Part shown: piece by piece, positions 53,678-62,779 of the stretch
Position numbering within the stretch: position 1 is the first letter of the stretch
How the letters are laid out: each line of letters opens with the position of its first letter
Source of the DNA: Lampropedia hyalina DSM 16112
GTDB lineage: Bacteria; Pseudomonadota; Gammaproteobacteria; Burkholderiales; Burkholderiaceae_C
DNA: 64,000 bases
Direction of reading: 5' to 3'
Assembly: GCF_900129055.1 (NCBI RefSeq)
Contig: NZ_FQUZ01000012.1
Location: 24,894 to 88,893, forward strand
The notes under the pieces: generated by a model
The model's input: the letters and a program-made list of their open reading frames with translations, nothing else
Told to the model about the DNA's origin: nothing
Database searches by the model: none
Translations under genes and position numbers: made by a program

Positions 53678-54669
53678 CACTGTTGCCTTGCGCCACCGCC
53701 ATCGCCTACCCGAACATTGCCCTCATCAAGTACTGGGGCAAGCGCGACGAAGCCCTGATTCTGCCCATGACCGGCAGTCTCTCCCTCACGCTGGATGTCC
53801 ACGCCACCACCACCACCGTCAGCCCCGATGCCCGCCTGAGTGCCGATGCCGTGGAGTTCAATGGCACGCTCATCGACGATGCCGCTGCCCGCAAGGTGGC
53901 GGTGTTTCTCGATCTGGTGCGCCAGCGCGTCGGCTCCCGGGTGTTCGCACGGGTGCGCACCCGCAACGATGGCCCCACCGCCGCCGGGCTGGCTTCTTCG
54001 GCCAGCGGCTTTGCCGCGCTGGCGGCGGCCGCTGCCCATGCCTACGCCCTGGAGCTGACCCCGCGCGAACTCTCGCGGCTGGCGCGGCGCGGTTCCGGCT
54101 CCGCCAGCCGTTCGGTCTTCGGCGGCTTTGCCATCTGGCACGCCGGGCAGGACGATGCCAGCTCCTTTGCCGAGCCGGTGCAGGCCGCCAGCCTCGACGT
54201 GGCCATGGTCATGGCCGTCATTCAGGCCGGGCAGAAGGCCATCTCCAGCCGCGTGGCCATGCGCCGCACCGTGGAAACCTCGCCCTTCTACCCTGGCTGG
54301 CTGCACCAGAACCCGCTTGACCTGGAGGCCATGCAGCAGGCTCTGGCCGCTGGCGACTTCACCCGCATGGGCGAACTGACCGAGGCCAATGCCCTGCGCA
54401 TGCACGCCACCATGCTGGGAGCCATGCCACCGGTGCGCTACCTCGCCCCCGACAGCCTGCGCATCCTCGACGAAGTGGCCGCCCTGCGCCAGCGCGGCGT
54501 GCCCGCCTACGCCACGATGGATGCCGGCCCCAACGTCAAGGTGCTGTGCCAGCGGCACGATGCCCTCGCAGTGGCCGATGCCCTGCGCGCCCTGCTGGGC
54601 GATGTCGGCAGGGTCGTCGTGGCCCATGCCGGCCCCGGTGTGCGCGTTTGTGAAGCCGAAGGCTCATGA
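53674..54669 (+). CDS. mvaD: Diphosphomevalonate decarboxylase
   Basis: A 331-residue GHMP-fold decarboxylase: ATAIAYPNIALIKYWGKRD at the N-terminus, then LPMTGSLSLTLD, GLASSASGFAALAAA (ATP loop), RRGSGSASRSVFGGFAIW with the catalytic Arg/Ser region, and AYATMDAGPNVKVLC. It makes isopentenyl diphosphate from diphosphomevalonate with ATP. The start is GTG overlapping the mvaK1 stop by four bases. It is coupled to mvaK2 downstream by ATGA. Confidence 0.95.
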   Translation: MTLLPCATAIAYPNIALIKYWGKRDEALILPMTGSLSLTLDVHATTTTVSPDARLSADAVEFNGTLIDDAAARKVAVFLDLVRQRVGSRVFARVRTRNDGPTAAGLASSASGFAALAAAAAHAYALELTPRELSRLARRGSGSASRSVFGGFAIWHAGQDDASSFAEPVQAASLDVAMVMAVIQAGQKAISSRVAMRRTVETSPFYPGWLHQNPLDLEAMQQALAAGDFTRMGELTEANALRMHATMLGAMPPVRYLAPDSLRILDEVAALRQRGVPAYATMDAGPNVKVLCQRHDALAVADALRALLGDVGRVVVAHAGPGVRVCEAEGS

Positions 54670-55724
54670 CGTTTGCGCAGCAGGCATTTGCGCCGGGAAA
54701 ATTGTTTCTGGCAGGCGAATACGCCGTCGTGGAGCCGGGACGGCAGGCCGTGCTGGTCGCCGTGGAGCGTGGCATCACTGCCACGGTGCAGGCCGCTGCC
54801 CAGCCGCACGGGCGCGTGTTCTCCAGCCTTTACGATCCCGAGGGCCGCATCTGGCAACTTCAACCCGATGGCTTGACGGCCCCACACCTGCATGAGCAGC
54901 ATGACGTGGCTTTTGCCGCCATGCGCCTGGTCGATGCCCGCCTGCGCCAGCACGGCCTGCCACGCCTGCCTTACGACCTGCACCTCGACAGCAACCTGAA
55001 CAGCCCCGATGGCCGCAAATACGGCCTTGGCTCCAGTGCCGCTGTCAGCGTCGCCAGCCTGCGCGCCCTGCATGCGGCCTTCGGCCTGCCGCTGGACGAC
55101 GAAACCCTCATCAAACTCGCGCTGCTGGCCGGTCTGGGCCTGAACCCGAATGGTTCCGGCGGCGACGTGGCCGCCAGCGTGCTGGGAGGCTGGCTGCACT
55201 ATGCCAGCCCCGATCGTGGCTGGCTGCGCACACAGCAGCACCTGGAGCTGGAAGATTTGCTGGCCCAGCCCTGGCCGGGCCTGCTGGCGCAACGTCTGCC
55301 CGCGCCCGCTTGCGTGCAACTGCTGGTTGGCTGGACGGGCACGCCCGCCAGCACCACCCAACTGGTGGCCGCACAGCGCAGCCCCATCACCGCAGACCTG
55401 CTCGATGCCAGCGATACCGCCGTGCAGACGCTGGTGCAGGCCATTCGCGCCAACGACTGCACCGCCATGCAGCAGGCCCTGCGACAGGCCCGCGAGGCCG
55501 TGGCGCAGATCGCCCAAGCACGCGGGCGCACGGTGGATACCGAACGCCTGCTGCATCTGCGTCACGAGGCCGAACGCCTGGGTGCGGTCGCCAAGACCTC
55601 CGGCGCGGGCGGTGGCGACTGCGGCATCGCACTGCTGCCCGCCCAAGCCGACCCCCAACCTGTTCTTGCCGCCTGGCGGGAACATGGCATTGAACCGCTA
55701 GACCTGAAAGTGACGAGCGCATGA
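54666..55724 (+). CDS. mvaK2: Phosphomevalonate kinase
   Basis: A 352-residue GHMP kinase with QAFAPGKLFLAGEYAVVEPG at the N-terminus, the ATP loop KYGLGSSAAVSVASLRAL, GLNPNGSGGDVAASVLGGW, and KTSGAGGGDCGIAL close to the end. It phosphorylates mevalonate 5-phosphate to the diphosphate used by MvaD. It overlaps both neighbours by ATGA. Confidence 0.94.
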   Translation: MTFAQQAFAPGKLFLAGEYAVVEPGRQAVLVAVERGITATVQAAAQPHGRVFSSLYDPEGRIWQLQPDGLTAPHLHEQHDVAFAAMRLVDARLRQHGLPRLPYDLHLDSNLNSPDGRKYGLGSSAAVSVASLRALHAAFGLPLDDETLIKLALLAGLGLNPNGSGGDVAASVLGGWLHYASPDRGWLRTQQHLELEDLLAQPWPGLLAQRLPAPACVQLLVGWTGTPASTTQLVAAQRSPITADLLDASDTAVQTLVQAIRANDCTAMQQALRQAREAVAQIAQARGRTVDTERLLHLRHEAERLGAVAKTSGAGGGDCGIALLPAQADPQPVLAAWREHGIEPLDLKVTSA

Positions 55725-56836
55725 GCAACCGAAAAGACGAGCATGTGGCCCTGGCATTGCAGCAGCACGGCAGTGCCGGCCGCAACGAATTCGACCTGGT
55801 GCGCTTCGTCCACCACGCCCTGCCCGACAGCGACAGCGACCGCAGCGATCTGCGCACCGATGTGGCGGGCGCGACCTGGAACTGGCCGTTCTACCTCAAC
55901 GGCATGACCGGCGGCAGTACCCGCACCGGCGAAATCAACCGCCAGCTTGCCACGGCTGCCCGTGAAACCGGCATCGCCATTGCCGCCGGATCGCTCAGTG
56001 CCTACCTCAAGGATGCCAGCACGGCCGAGAGTTTCCGGGTGTTGCGCACGGAAAACCCCCACGGCTTCGTCATGGCCAACGTCAATGCCAATGCCGATCT
56101 GGACGGGGTGCGCCGCGCGGTGGACTTGCTGGAAGCCAACGCGCTGCAAATCCACCTCAATGTGGCGCAGGAAACCGTCATGCCCGAAGGCGACCGCGCC
56201 TTCGGGCACTGGGCACAGATGCTGGAGCGCACCGTGCAGGCACTGGATGTGCCCGTCATCGTCAAGGAAGTGGGCTTTGGCCTCAGCCCGCAGACCCTGC
56301 AACGCCTGCATGGGCTGGGCGTGCAGTGGGCCGATGTCTCCGGGCGCGGCGGCACGGACTTTGCCCGCATCGAAAACGCCCGCCGTCCGGGCACCGACTA
56401 CGATTATCTGATCGGCTGGGGCCAGTCCGCCCCCGCTTGCCTGGCCGAAGCCAGCCTGCTGCCTGCCGCACAACGCCCGCATCTGCTGGCCTCCGGTGGC
56501 GTGCGCCATCCGCTGGACGTGCTGCGCGCGCTGGCTCTGGGCGCGCGGGCCGTGGGCGTATCGGGGCATTTTCTGCATACGCTTTCGACCCAGGGGCTGG
56601 ATGCACTGATCGCCGAAATCCACCGCTGGCAGGCGCAGTTGCGCCAGTTGCTGGCCCTGGTGGGTTGCACGAATCTGGCCGATCTGGCCCACACCGATCT
56701 GCTGCTCGGTGGCGAACTGCGCGAATATTGCGAACTGCGCGGCGTGGACGTGGCGGCACTGGCACAACGCCAGCGCACGGCGGCTGCCCGCTGCCATCCG
56801 GCCACCGTCGCTCCCATTGAAACCATCACACCATGA
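55721..56836 (+). CDS. fni: Type 2 isopentenyl-diphosphate delta-isomerase
   Basis: A 371-residue FMN enzyme of the IDI-2 type. It begins SNRKDEHVALALQQ (RKDEH signature), then FYLNGMTGGSTRTGEIN, VMANVNANADL, HLNVAQETVMPEGDR with the substrate and Mg residues, VKEVGFGLSPQT, DVSGRGGTDFARIE and ASGGVRHPLDVLRALALGA. It interconverts isopentenyl and dimethylallyl diphosphate. Its place inside the mevalonate operon is common for this isoform. Confidence 0.95.
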   Translation: MSNRKDEHVALALQQHGSAGRNEFDLVRFVHHALPDSDSDRSDLRTDVAGATWNWPFYLNGMTGGSTRTGEINRQLATAARETGIAIAAGSLSAYLKDASTAESFRVLRTENPHGFVMANVNANADLDGVRRAVDLLEANALQIHLNVAQETVMPEGDRAFGHWAQMLERTVQALDVPVIVKEVGFGLSPQTLQRLHGLGVQWADVSGRGGTDFARIENARRPGTDYDYLIGWGQSAPACLAEASLLPAAQRPHLLASGGVRHPLDVLRALALGARAVGVSGHFLHTLSTQGLDALIAEIHRWQAQLRQLLALVGCTNLADLAHTDLLLGGELREYCELRGVDVAALAQRQRTAAARCHPATVAPIETITP

Positions 56837-57909
56837 CTGAAAAAGACCCTCTGGAACACGCCGCCGTGCCCATGCGCTGGGTGGGGCCGATCCGCATCAG
56901 CGGCAACGTGCTCGAAGCCGAGCGCGAAGTGCCGCTGGCCACCTACGAAACCCCGCTGTGGCCGTCCGTGCGCCGGGGCGCGAAAATCTCCATGCAGGTT
57001 TCGGGCGGCATCCGCACCACCCTCATCGACGAGCGCATGAGCCGCTCCATCCTGTTCGAGACCGACGATGCCGGACAGGCCCTGCAAGCCTGGCAGTCCA
57101 TCCAGGGCCGCTTTGCCGACCTGCAACAGGTGGCCGCAGGCAGCAGCCGCTTTGCCAGGCTCATCGACCTGCACAGCCAGATCGCGGGCAACCTGCTGTT
57201 CATCCGCCTGGAGCTGACCACTGGCGATGCCTCCGGCCACAACATGGTCACGCTGGCGGCCGAACGCATGCAGGAATTCATCCTGCGCGAGTACCCGCAA
57301 CTGCGCTACGGCTCCATCTCCGGCAATTTTTGCTCCGACAAGAAGCCCACCGCCGTCAATGGCATCCTGGGGCGGGGCAAGAACGTGGTGGCCGACATCC
57401 TCATCCCGCGCCGTGTCGTCAGCCGCTGGCTGCGCAGTACCCCGGAAAAAATCGCCACCCTCAACGTGCGCAAGAACCTTATCGGCACCATGCTGGCCGG
57501 GGGATTGCGTGCGGGCAACGCCCACTACGCCAATATGCTGCTGGGCTTTTATCTGGCCACCGGGCAGGATGCGGCTAACATCATCGAAGGCTCCCAGGGC
57601 ATCACCCATGCCGAAGTGCGCGGCGAAGACCTTTATTTTTCCTGCACCCTGCCCAATCTGATCGTGGGAAGCGTCGGCAACGGCAAGGGGCTGGACTTCG
57701 TGGAACGCAACCTCCGGCGCATGGGCTGCCGCGAACCGGGTGAACCCGGCGAGAACGCCCGCCGACTGGCCGTGCTGTGCGCCGCCACCGTGCTGTGCGG
57801 CGAACTCTCGCTGCTGGCCGCGCAGACCAACCCCGGCGAGCTGATGGAGGCCCACGTCAAGATCGAACGTGCCAGCAGTGGCCAGCACCCGCCCCAGGCC
57901 GCTCAGTGA
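56833..57909 (+). CDS. mvaA: Hydroxymethylglutaryl-CoA reductase (class I-like)
   Basis: A 358-residue HMG-CoA reductase catalytic domain without membrane part. The four catalytic residues can be placed: E39 in YETPLWPS, K170 or K171 in SDKKPTAVN, D246 in ATGQDAANI and H341 in MEAHVK; GDASGHNM is the cofactor motif. SDKKP is class I in style, suggesting NADPH use, unlike the class II enzyme of many Gram-positive bacteria. It makes mevalonate from HMG-CoA. It overlaps fni by ATGA and is the last of the coupled run. Confidence 0.94.
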   Translation: MTEKDPLEHAAVPMRWVGPIRISGNVLEAEREVPLATYETPLWPSVRRGAKISMQVSGGIRTTLIDERMSRSILFETDDAGQALQAWQSIQGRFADLQQVAAGSSRFARLIDLHSQIAGNLLFIRLELTTGDASGHNMVTLAAERMQEFILREYPQLRYGSISGNFCSDKKPTAVNGILGRGKNVVADILIPRRVVSRWLRSTPEKIATLNVRKNLIGTMLAGGLRAGNAHYANMLLGFYLATGQDAANIIEGSQGITHAEVRGEDLYFSCTLPNLIVGSVGNGKGLDFVERNLRRMGCREPGEPGENARRLAVLCAATVLCGELSLLAAQTNPGELMEAHVKIERASSGQHPPQAAQ

Positions 57910-57981
57910 CCCTCCCACTGACCCTCAGGAAAGGGCCACCTGCCACCGGGCGGGCCAGTCTGTTTCTGTGCAGGCATCCCG

Positions 57982-57996
57982 TTGTATGCAGTATGC
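57982..57996. promoter_or_regulatory. Sequence resembling the purine operator, upstream of mvaS
   Basis: TTGTATGCAGTATGC lies 32 bases before mvaS and matches the porin site over TTGTATGCAGT. As mvaS has no purine link, this may be a promoter element or chance; listed for completeness. Confidence 0.25.
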
Positions 57997-58027
57997 TTAG
58001 AGCCACGTATTGAAGGAAGATAAGAAT

Positions 58028-59224
58028 ATGTCCAGCACACCCATCGGAATCCATGACATCTCGTTTGCCACCACCTCGCTGGTGCTTGATCTGGGGGTCA
58101 TTGCGACACGCATGGGCATCGACCCGCAGAAATACTACAGCGGCATCGGTCAGGTGGAGATGAGCGTGCCCGCACGGGACGAAGACATCGTCACACTGGC
58201 CGCCAATGCTGCCCTGCCCATCGTCGAGCGGCATGGCCGCGACCGCATCCGCACCGTCATCGTCGCCACCGAAACCGGGATTGACCAGTCCAAGGCGGCC
58301 GCCGTTTACGTCCACCGCCTGCTGGGATTGGGTGAGAACTGCCGGGCCGTGGAATTCAAGCAGGCCTGTTACTCGGCCACTGCAGCCCTGCAATTCGCCG
58401 CTGCCATGGTCCAGCGCGACCCGCAGCAGCAGGTGCTGGTCATTGCCACCGACGTAGCTCGCTACGACCTGCAATCCAGTGGCGAACCCACCCAGGGCGC
58501 GGGCGCGGCGGCCATGCTGGTGGCGGCCGACCCTGCCATCATCGCCCTCGAACCCGTCACCGGCCTCTACACCGAAGACATCATGGACTTCTGGCGGCCC
58601 AACCACCGCGACACCGCACTGGTCGATGGCAAGACCTCCATTCGCGCCTACTTGCACGCCATCGAGCACGCCTGGCAGGATGCCCAGCGGCAGGGCGCAC
58701 CGGGCTTCGAGCAGATCGACTACTTCTGCTACCACCAACCCTTCACCGTCATGGCCGTCAAGGCGCATCGGCACCTGGTGAAAATTGCTGCAGCGGCAGC
58801 CAGCAGCGCGCAGGTCGATGCGGTGCTGGAACCCAGCCTCATCTACAACCGCCAGGTGGGCAACTCCTACACCGCTTCCATGTACATTGCGCTGGTCAGC
58901 CTGCTCGACAACGTGGCGCAACTGGACGGCAAGCGCATTGCCTTCCTGAGCTACGGTTCTGGCTGCGTGGCGGAAATTTTCACCGGCGTGGTGCAACCCG
59001 GTTACGCAAGCCATCTGCGCACCGCCGCCCACGCCGCTGCCCTGCAAGGGCGCACGGCGATTGATGATGCCGATTACCTCGCCCGCCACGCGCAGACGCA
59101 ACCCACCGATGCGGGCGCACACCCCGCCCCGCACGAAACCACCGGCCACTTCCGTTACGCGGGCCTGAGCGGCAACAAACGCCTGTATGAAGCCACGCCT
59201 GCCCGCAGCGACAGCGCATCCTGA
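58028..59224 (+). CDS. mvaS: Hydroxymethylglutaryl-CoA synthase
   Basis: A 398-residue thiolase-fold enzyme. E82 in VATETGIDQSKA, nucleophile C114 in FKQACYSATAAL and the later histidine in FCYHQPFTVMAVKAH complete the active site; SYGSGCVAEIF is near the C-terminus. It condenses acetyl-CoA with acetoacetyl-CoA. The ATG at 58028 has GGAAGA eight bases upstream. It is separated from mvaA by 118 bases and may have its own promoter. The acetoacetyl-CoA thiolase is not in this window. Confidence 0.95.
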   Translation: MSSTPIGIHDISFATTSLVLDLGVIATRMGIDPQKYYSGIGQVEMSVPARDEDIVTLAANAALPIVERHGRDRIRTVIVATETGIDQSKAAAVYVHRLLGLGENCRAVEFKQACYSATAALQFAAAMVQRDPQQQVLVIATDVARYDLQSSGEPTQGAGAAAMLVAADPAIIALEPVTGLYTEDIMDFWRPNHRDTALVDGKTSIRAYLHAIEHAWQDAQRQGAPGFEQIDYFCYHQPFTVMAVKAHRHLVKIAAAAASSAQVDAVLEPSLIYNRQVGNSYTASMYIALVSLLDNVAQLDGKRIAFLSYGSGCVAEIFTGVVQPGYASHLRTAAHAAALQGRTAIDDADYLARHAQTQPTDAGAHPAPHETTGHFRYAGLSGNKRLYEATPARSDSAS

Positions 59225-59233
59225 AACCCTGTC

Positions 59234-60094
59234 ATGACCTTCACCCAACAACTGCGCGATGCCGCGCAACAGAACCAGTCCATGCTGTGCGTGGGGCTGG
59301 ACCCGGACACCCGCCGCCTGCCCGGTGCATGGCAGGGCAAACCGGAACACATCTACGACTTCTGCGCCGCCATCGTCGATGCCTCCGCCGATCTGGTGTG
59401 CGCCTTCAAGCCGCAAATCGCCTACTTTGCCGCCGATGGAGCCGAAGCCCAACTGGAGCGGCTGATCGCCTACATCCGCCAGCGTGCCCCGCAGGTTCCG
59501 GTGATTCTGGATGCCAAACGCGGCGACATCGGCTCCACGGCCACGCAATACGCCCGCGAAGCCTTCGACCGCTACGGCGCAGATGCCGTCACGCTCTCGC
59601 CCTTCATGGGCTTTGACTCCATCGAACCGTATCTGGCCTATGCCGACAAGGGCGTGTTCCTGCTGTGCCGCACCTCCAACCGGGGCGGCAACGACTTGCA
59701 GGCGCAGCGTCTGGCCAGCGTGATGGGACAGCCGCTGCTGTACGAACATGTGGCAACGCTGGCGCAGAACGCCTGGAACCCCGACCCGGCCGTGCGCCAG
59801 GTGGGCCTGGTGGTGGGAGCCACCTACCCGAACGAAATTGCCCGCGTGCGCCAACTGGCCCCCGATGCCCCGCTGCTGATTCCCGGCGTGGGTGCGCAGG
59901 GTGGCGATGCCGTGGCCACCGTACAGGCAGGCTGGAATGGCGTGGGCAGCGTGGTGGTGAACTCCTCGCGCGCGGTGCTCTACGCCAGTGCAGGGGCCGA
60001 CTTTGCGCAGGCCGCCCGCTCTGTCGCCGAAGCCACCCGCCAGCAGTTGCAGCAGGCGATCCCGACCGAGCAGGGCGAGGCGGAGACCCCATAG
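59234..60094 (+). CDS. pyrF: Orotidine 5'-phosphate decarboxylase (type 2)
   Basis: A 286-residue PyrF of the longer type 2 form. MLCVGLDPD opens the barrel, and the catalytic network DAKRGDIG (D93, K95, D98) is intact; [11 protein letters not shown] and SSRAVLYAS form the phosphate-binding end. It makes UMP, the last step of de novo pyrimidine synthesis. It begins nine bases after mvaS, so the two are probably co-transcribed, an unexpected pairing. Confidence 0.95.
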   Translation: MTFTQQLRDAAQQNQSMLCVGLDPDTRRLPGAWQGKPEHIYDFCAAIVDASADLVCAFKPQIAYFAADGAEAQLERLIAYIRQRAPQVPVILDAKRGDIGSTATQYAREAFDRYGADAVTLSPFMGFDSIEPYLAYADKGVFLLCRTSNRGGNDLQAQRLASVMGQPLLYEHVATLAQNAWNPDPAVRQVGLVVGATYPNEIARVRQLAPDAPLLIPGVGAQGGDAVATVQAGWNGVGSVVVNSSRAVLYASAGADFAQAARSVAEATRQQLQQAIPTEQGEAETP

Positions 60095-60115
60095 GGCGTG
60101 TCACTCAATCGGTCT

Positions 60116-60650
60116 TCACTCCAGAGCCTTGGCTGCTGCCTGAGCCACCTGTGAATCATCAGGGCCACGGGAGCCGCGCACCGATGACCTGGTCAGCGAT
60201 ACGCAGCGGAATTCCTCCCTCAAGCGGAGTGACCCCCGGAGTGGAGAGAAAACTGGGCCTGCCGTTGTTGATGTAGTCCTCGAAGTGCTTCGATGGCTGT
60301 TGGATCAGTGCGGCGGTACGCGCCTTGGCGATGGCGACCTGGACACTGATGGCACTGGCACCATCGGCCTTGCGAAAGGCAACCAGCTCTCCGCTGGAAT
60401 CGACCACGGCCACGCTCATCTTCCAGCCATTGCGTTGCGCTTCGGTAAAGGCGGCTGCCATCACCTGGTCGGCACCTGCCAGGGCGATATCCGTTCGTTC
60501 TAGCGTCAATGGCCCGTGCCGGGTACTGCCGTCGGGTGTCGATTGAGCGATTGCCGGGCTACCCGAAAGGGAAAAGCACAGCAATGCGGTGGCTGTGCCG
60601 AAAGAAAGAAATCGCACTGCTGGTGCTGGTGATGTATTGCAGGTTGTCAT
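60116..60650 (-). pseudogene. HbpS/GlcG-like haem-binding protein gene with frameshifted C-terminus
   Basis: The frame starts at the ATG 60650 after AAGGAGCTCCC, with a signal peptide ending PAIAQ. It shows GlcG/HbpS features such as NGWKMSVAVVDSSGELVAFRK and TPLEGGIPLRIADQVIGA. After VIGA it reads RLPWP and stops. Another frame gives SRGPDDSQVAQAAAKALE and a stop at 60116, the normal family ending. Bases appear lost around 60166-60178, where IGVSG would be expected. The protein lacks roughly its last 20 residues. It lies 35 bases downstream of the DUF3500-like gene. Confidence 0.75.
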
Positions 60651-60685
60651 GGGAGCTCCTTGTCGGAAGTGTGAGAGGGGTGTCG

Positions 60686-61863
60686 TCATGGCGTGCGGGT
60701 GCGGTGGAGTTGCAGGAGTGCCTTGCCGTAGTCATTACCGTTGGGTGTACGGATTACCGCATGGGCGTGTTCGCGTACAGCAACTTCTCTGTCACCGGGC
60801 AGGGCCAGCGGTGCCTGGTGGTCGAACTCGATAAGCAGCACCGGACTGTGGATGCGGTAATGGAAGACTGCGTCATCGTCTATCTGGCCCTTCCAGGCGA
60901 AGTGGGTTTCATCAAGATGCGCCTCGACTTCGCGCATCTTCACCTGGGCGTGTGCCGGGCGTAGGTTGCCCACATAAAGCTCAATCAGCTTCAGCAGACG
61001 GGCACGGTTTTCACGGTTCAGCGTGCTGGCGGCTACGCCCTGCATGGGCACAACGGCATTGTCCTTGAACATTTCCGTGAGGTTCTCGTTGCGTCCCTTG
61101 GCACCAAGGTGTGCCTGCTGCTGCTGAGCTGCGGGCAGGTTTTGCATGAGATCGAGTGCCTTGGCTTCTTCCTGCTTCAGCACAGAGGTGCCTGCGTACT
61201 TGCCGCCAAGGGCGTGAGTGGGTTCTGAACCGAGAAATACCGGTGACATCACCACCTGATCACCGAGCACGAAGTAATTGACGGTCAGGTGATGGCCTTC
61301 GATCTGCCAGCCCCACGGTTCCGTCGGCGATGGTTCGCCCATGACGGTGAACCAGTAGCGTTGCTCGTTGTAGCCCTCGAAGTTGGAGGTCAGTTCAGCA
61401 AGGCTGTGATTCAGGCGCATGACATTGCGCAGGTTGCTGTAGCCACGCGGACTCATGGAGGCTTGCAGCAGTGCGAAAGCCGCCTGCTGCTGCGCGGGCG
61501 TCATGTCCATGAGTGCCACACCCTGGCGATCGAAACGGTGAATGTTCATCCAGGTGCGCCATTGCGGGTCGTCAATTGTGAAACGCGCCTGTCTGCGCTG
61601 GCTGTCATCCAGGCTGGCCAGGAAAGCGCGTGCCGCCAGTAACACCGGAGCGGTGGAAGCACCGTTGCTTCGAGCGAAAAAAGCCCTTCACGGATCGTGC
61701 CCTGTTCGCTGATGCCTTGAAAAGATTGTGTCCATGTCCCCTGGCTGAATGCCTCGAATTCGGCAGGGCCAGCCAGTTGGCTCCAGGCCTGGCCGCTGAG
61801 CAGGCCCAGCACCAAGCTGGTGCAGAGGGTTTTCATCAGGGGACGGGTACGGCGATGGTTCAT
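60686..61863 (-). pseudogene. DUF3500-like secreted protein gene with a one-base frameshift
   Basis: The first frame starts at 61863 after GGAGCCAAC, has a signal peptide (TLCTSLVLGLLSGQAWS) and reads FQGISEQGTIREGLF. It drifts after the six-base A run at 61677-61682 (T on the coding strand). The second frame resumes FARSNGASTAPVLLAARAFL and continues through YWFTVMGEPSPTEPWGWQIEGHH, a DUF3500 hallmark, to the stop at 60686. One added T restores one frame of about 393 codons. Function is unknown. It is divergent from a response regulator. Confidence 0.75.
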
Positions 61864-61961
61864 GTTGGCTCCAGTGGGTGAGGCGGTAGTACCGCTAAGG
61901 TGCTGCAAACTCTACCCAGGTCTGGTCACTGCAATGTGCCGACACGGTGCCGTTGTGTAAG

Positions 61962-61995
61962 CCTGTGTCGCAGCACTTTCTATCTGCGACACAGG
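61962..61995. promoter_or_regulatory. Inverted repeat between DUF3500-like gene and response regulator
   Basis: CCTGTGTCGCAG and CTGCGACACAGG form a perfect 12-bp inverted repeat with a 10-base spacer in the divergent promoter region. It may be an operator for the neighbouring response regulator. Confidence 0.45.
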
Positions 61996-62054
61996 GTTAC
62001 AAAACCGCTGTCGCTGTGTTTGCTTCGTTTCAGGCCCATGTCTAGAATGCCCCC

Positions 62055-62779
62055 ATGACTCGTCCAGCCCATATCCTGATCGTCGATGACCATCGCGAGA
62101 TCCGTGATGCGCTGAAGAAGTACCTGGAAAAAAATGGCCTGCACGCGCAGGCGGTGGAAAATGCCCAGGCCATGGATCGGGCCCTGCAAAAGGATCACTA
62201 CGATTTGGTGATTCTGGATGTCATGATGCCCGGTGAGGATGGACTGTCGGTCTGTCGCAGGCTGCGAGTGGAGTCGGACGTAGCGATCCTGATGCTGACT
62301 CCCTGGGCGAAGAAACGGATCGAGTCGTCGGCCTTGAACTGGGTGCCGATGACTACCTGGCCAAACCGTTCAGTCCGCGTGAAGTGCTTGCGAGAATCAA
62401 ATCGATTCTGCGCTGTACCCAGGCACCTGCACGCATTGGTGGCTGCCTTGCAGGCAAGCGCATCCGCTTCGACCGCTGGCTGCTGGATGTGGATCGGCGC
62501 GAACTGAGCGATGAGGAAGGGCGGAGGGCATTACTCACCGCTGCTGATTACCAGCTGCTACTGGCTTTTCTGGAGCGACCGCGCATGGTGCTGTCCCGCG
62601 AACGCCTGTTGGACCTGACCACCGGCAGGGAAGCGATGGCCTTTGATCGGGCGATTGACAATCAGGTCAGCCGACTGCGCCGCAAGATCGAGCGCGACCC
62701 CTCTGCACCGCACCTGATCGTCACCATCCGTGGTGGCGGTTACAGCCTGTCCGCTGAGGTCGAGGAACTGCCGCCATGA
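62055..62779 (+). pseudogene. OmpR-family response regulator gene with a one-base frameshift
   Basis: The receiver starts HILIVDDHREIRDALKKYL and has the phospho-acceptor aspartate in LVILDVMMPGEDGL. The frame breaks after AILMLT at about 62300. In another frame LGEETDRVVGLELGADDYLA and KPFSPREVLARIKSILR continue, then the winged-helix domain (LLTAADYQLLLAFLERPRMV, SRLRRKIERDPSAPHLIVTI). Where ACTGCCCTG would be expected the sequence reads ACTCCCTG, one G fewer. Restored, it would be 241 residues. Its stop overlaps the kinase start by ATGA. Confidence 0.8.

Noticed and set aside
57982..57996. mvaS as a member of the purine regulon
   Set aside because: The upstream sequence matches part of the motif but the gene has no link to purines; kept only as a low-confidence site.
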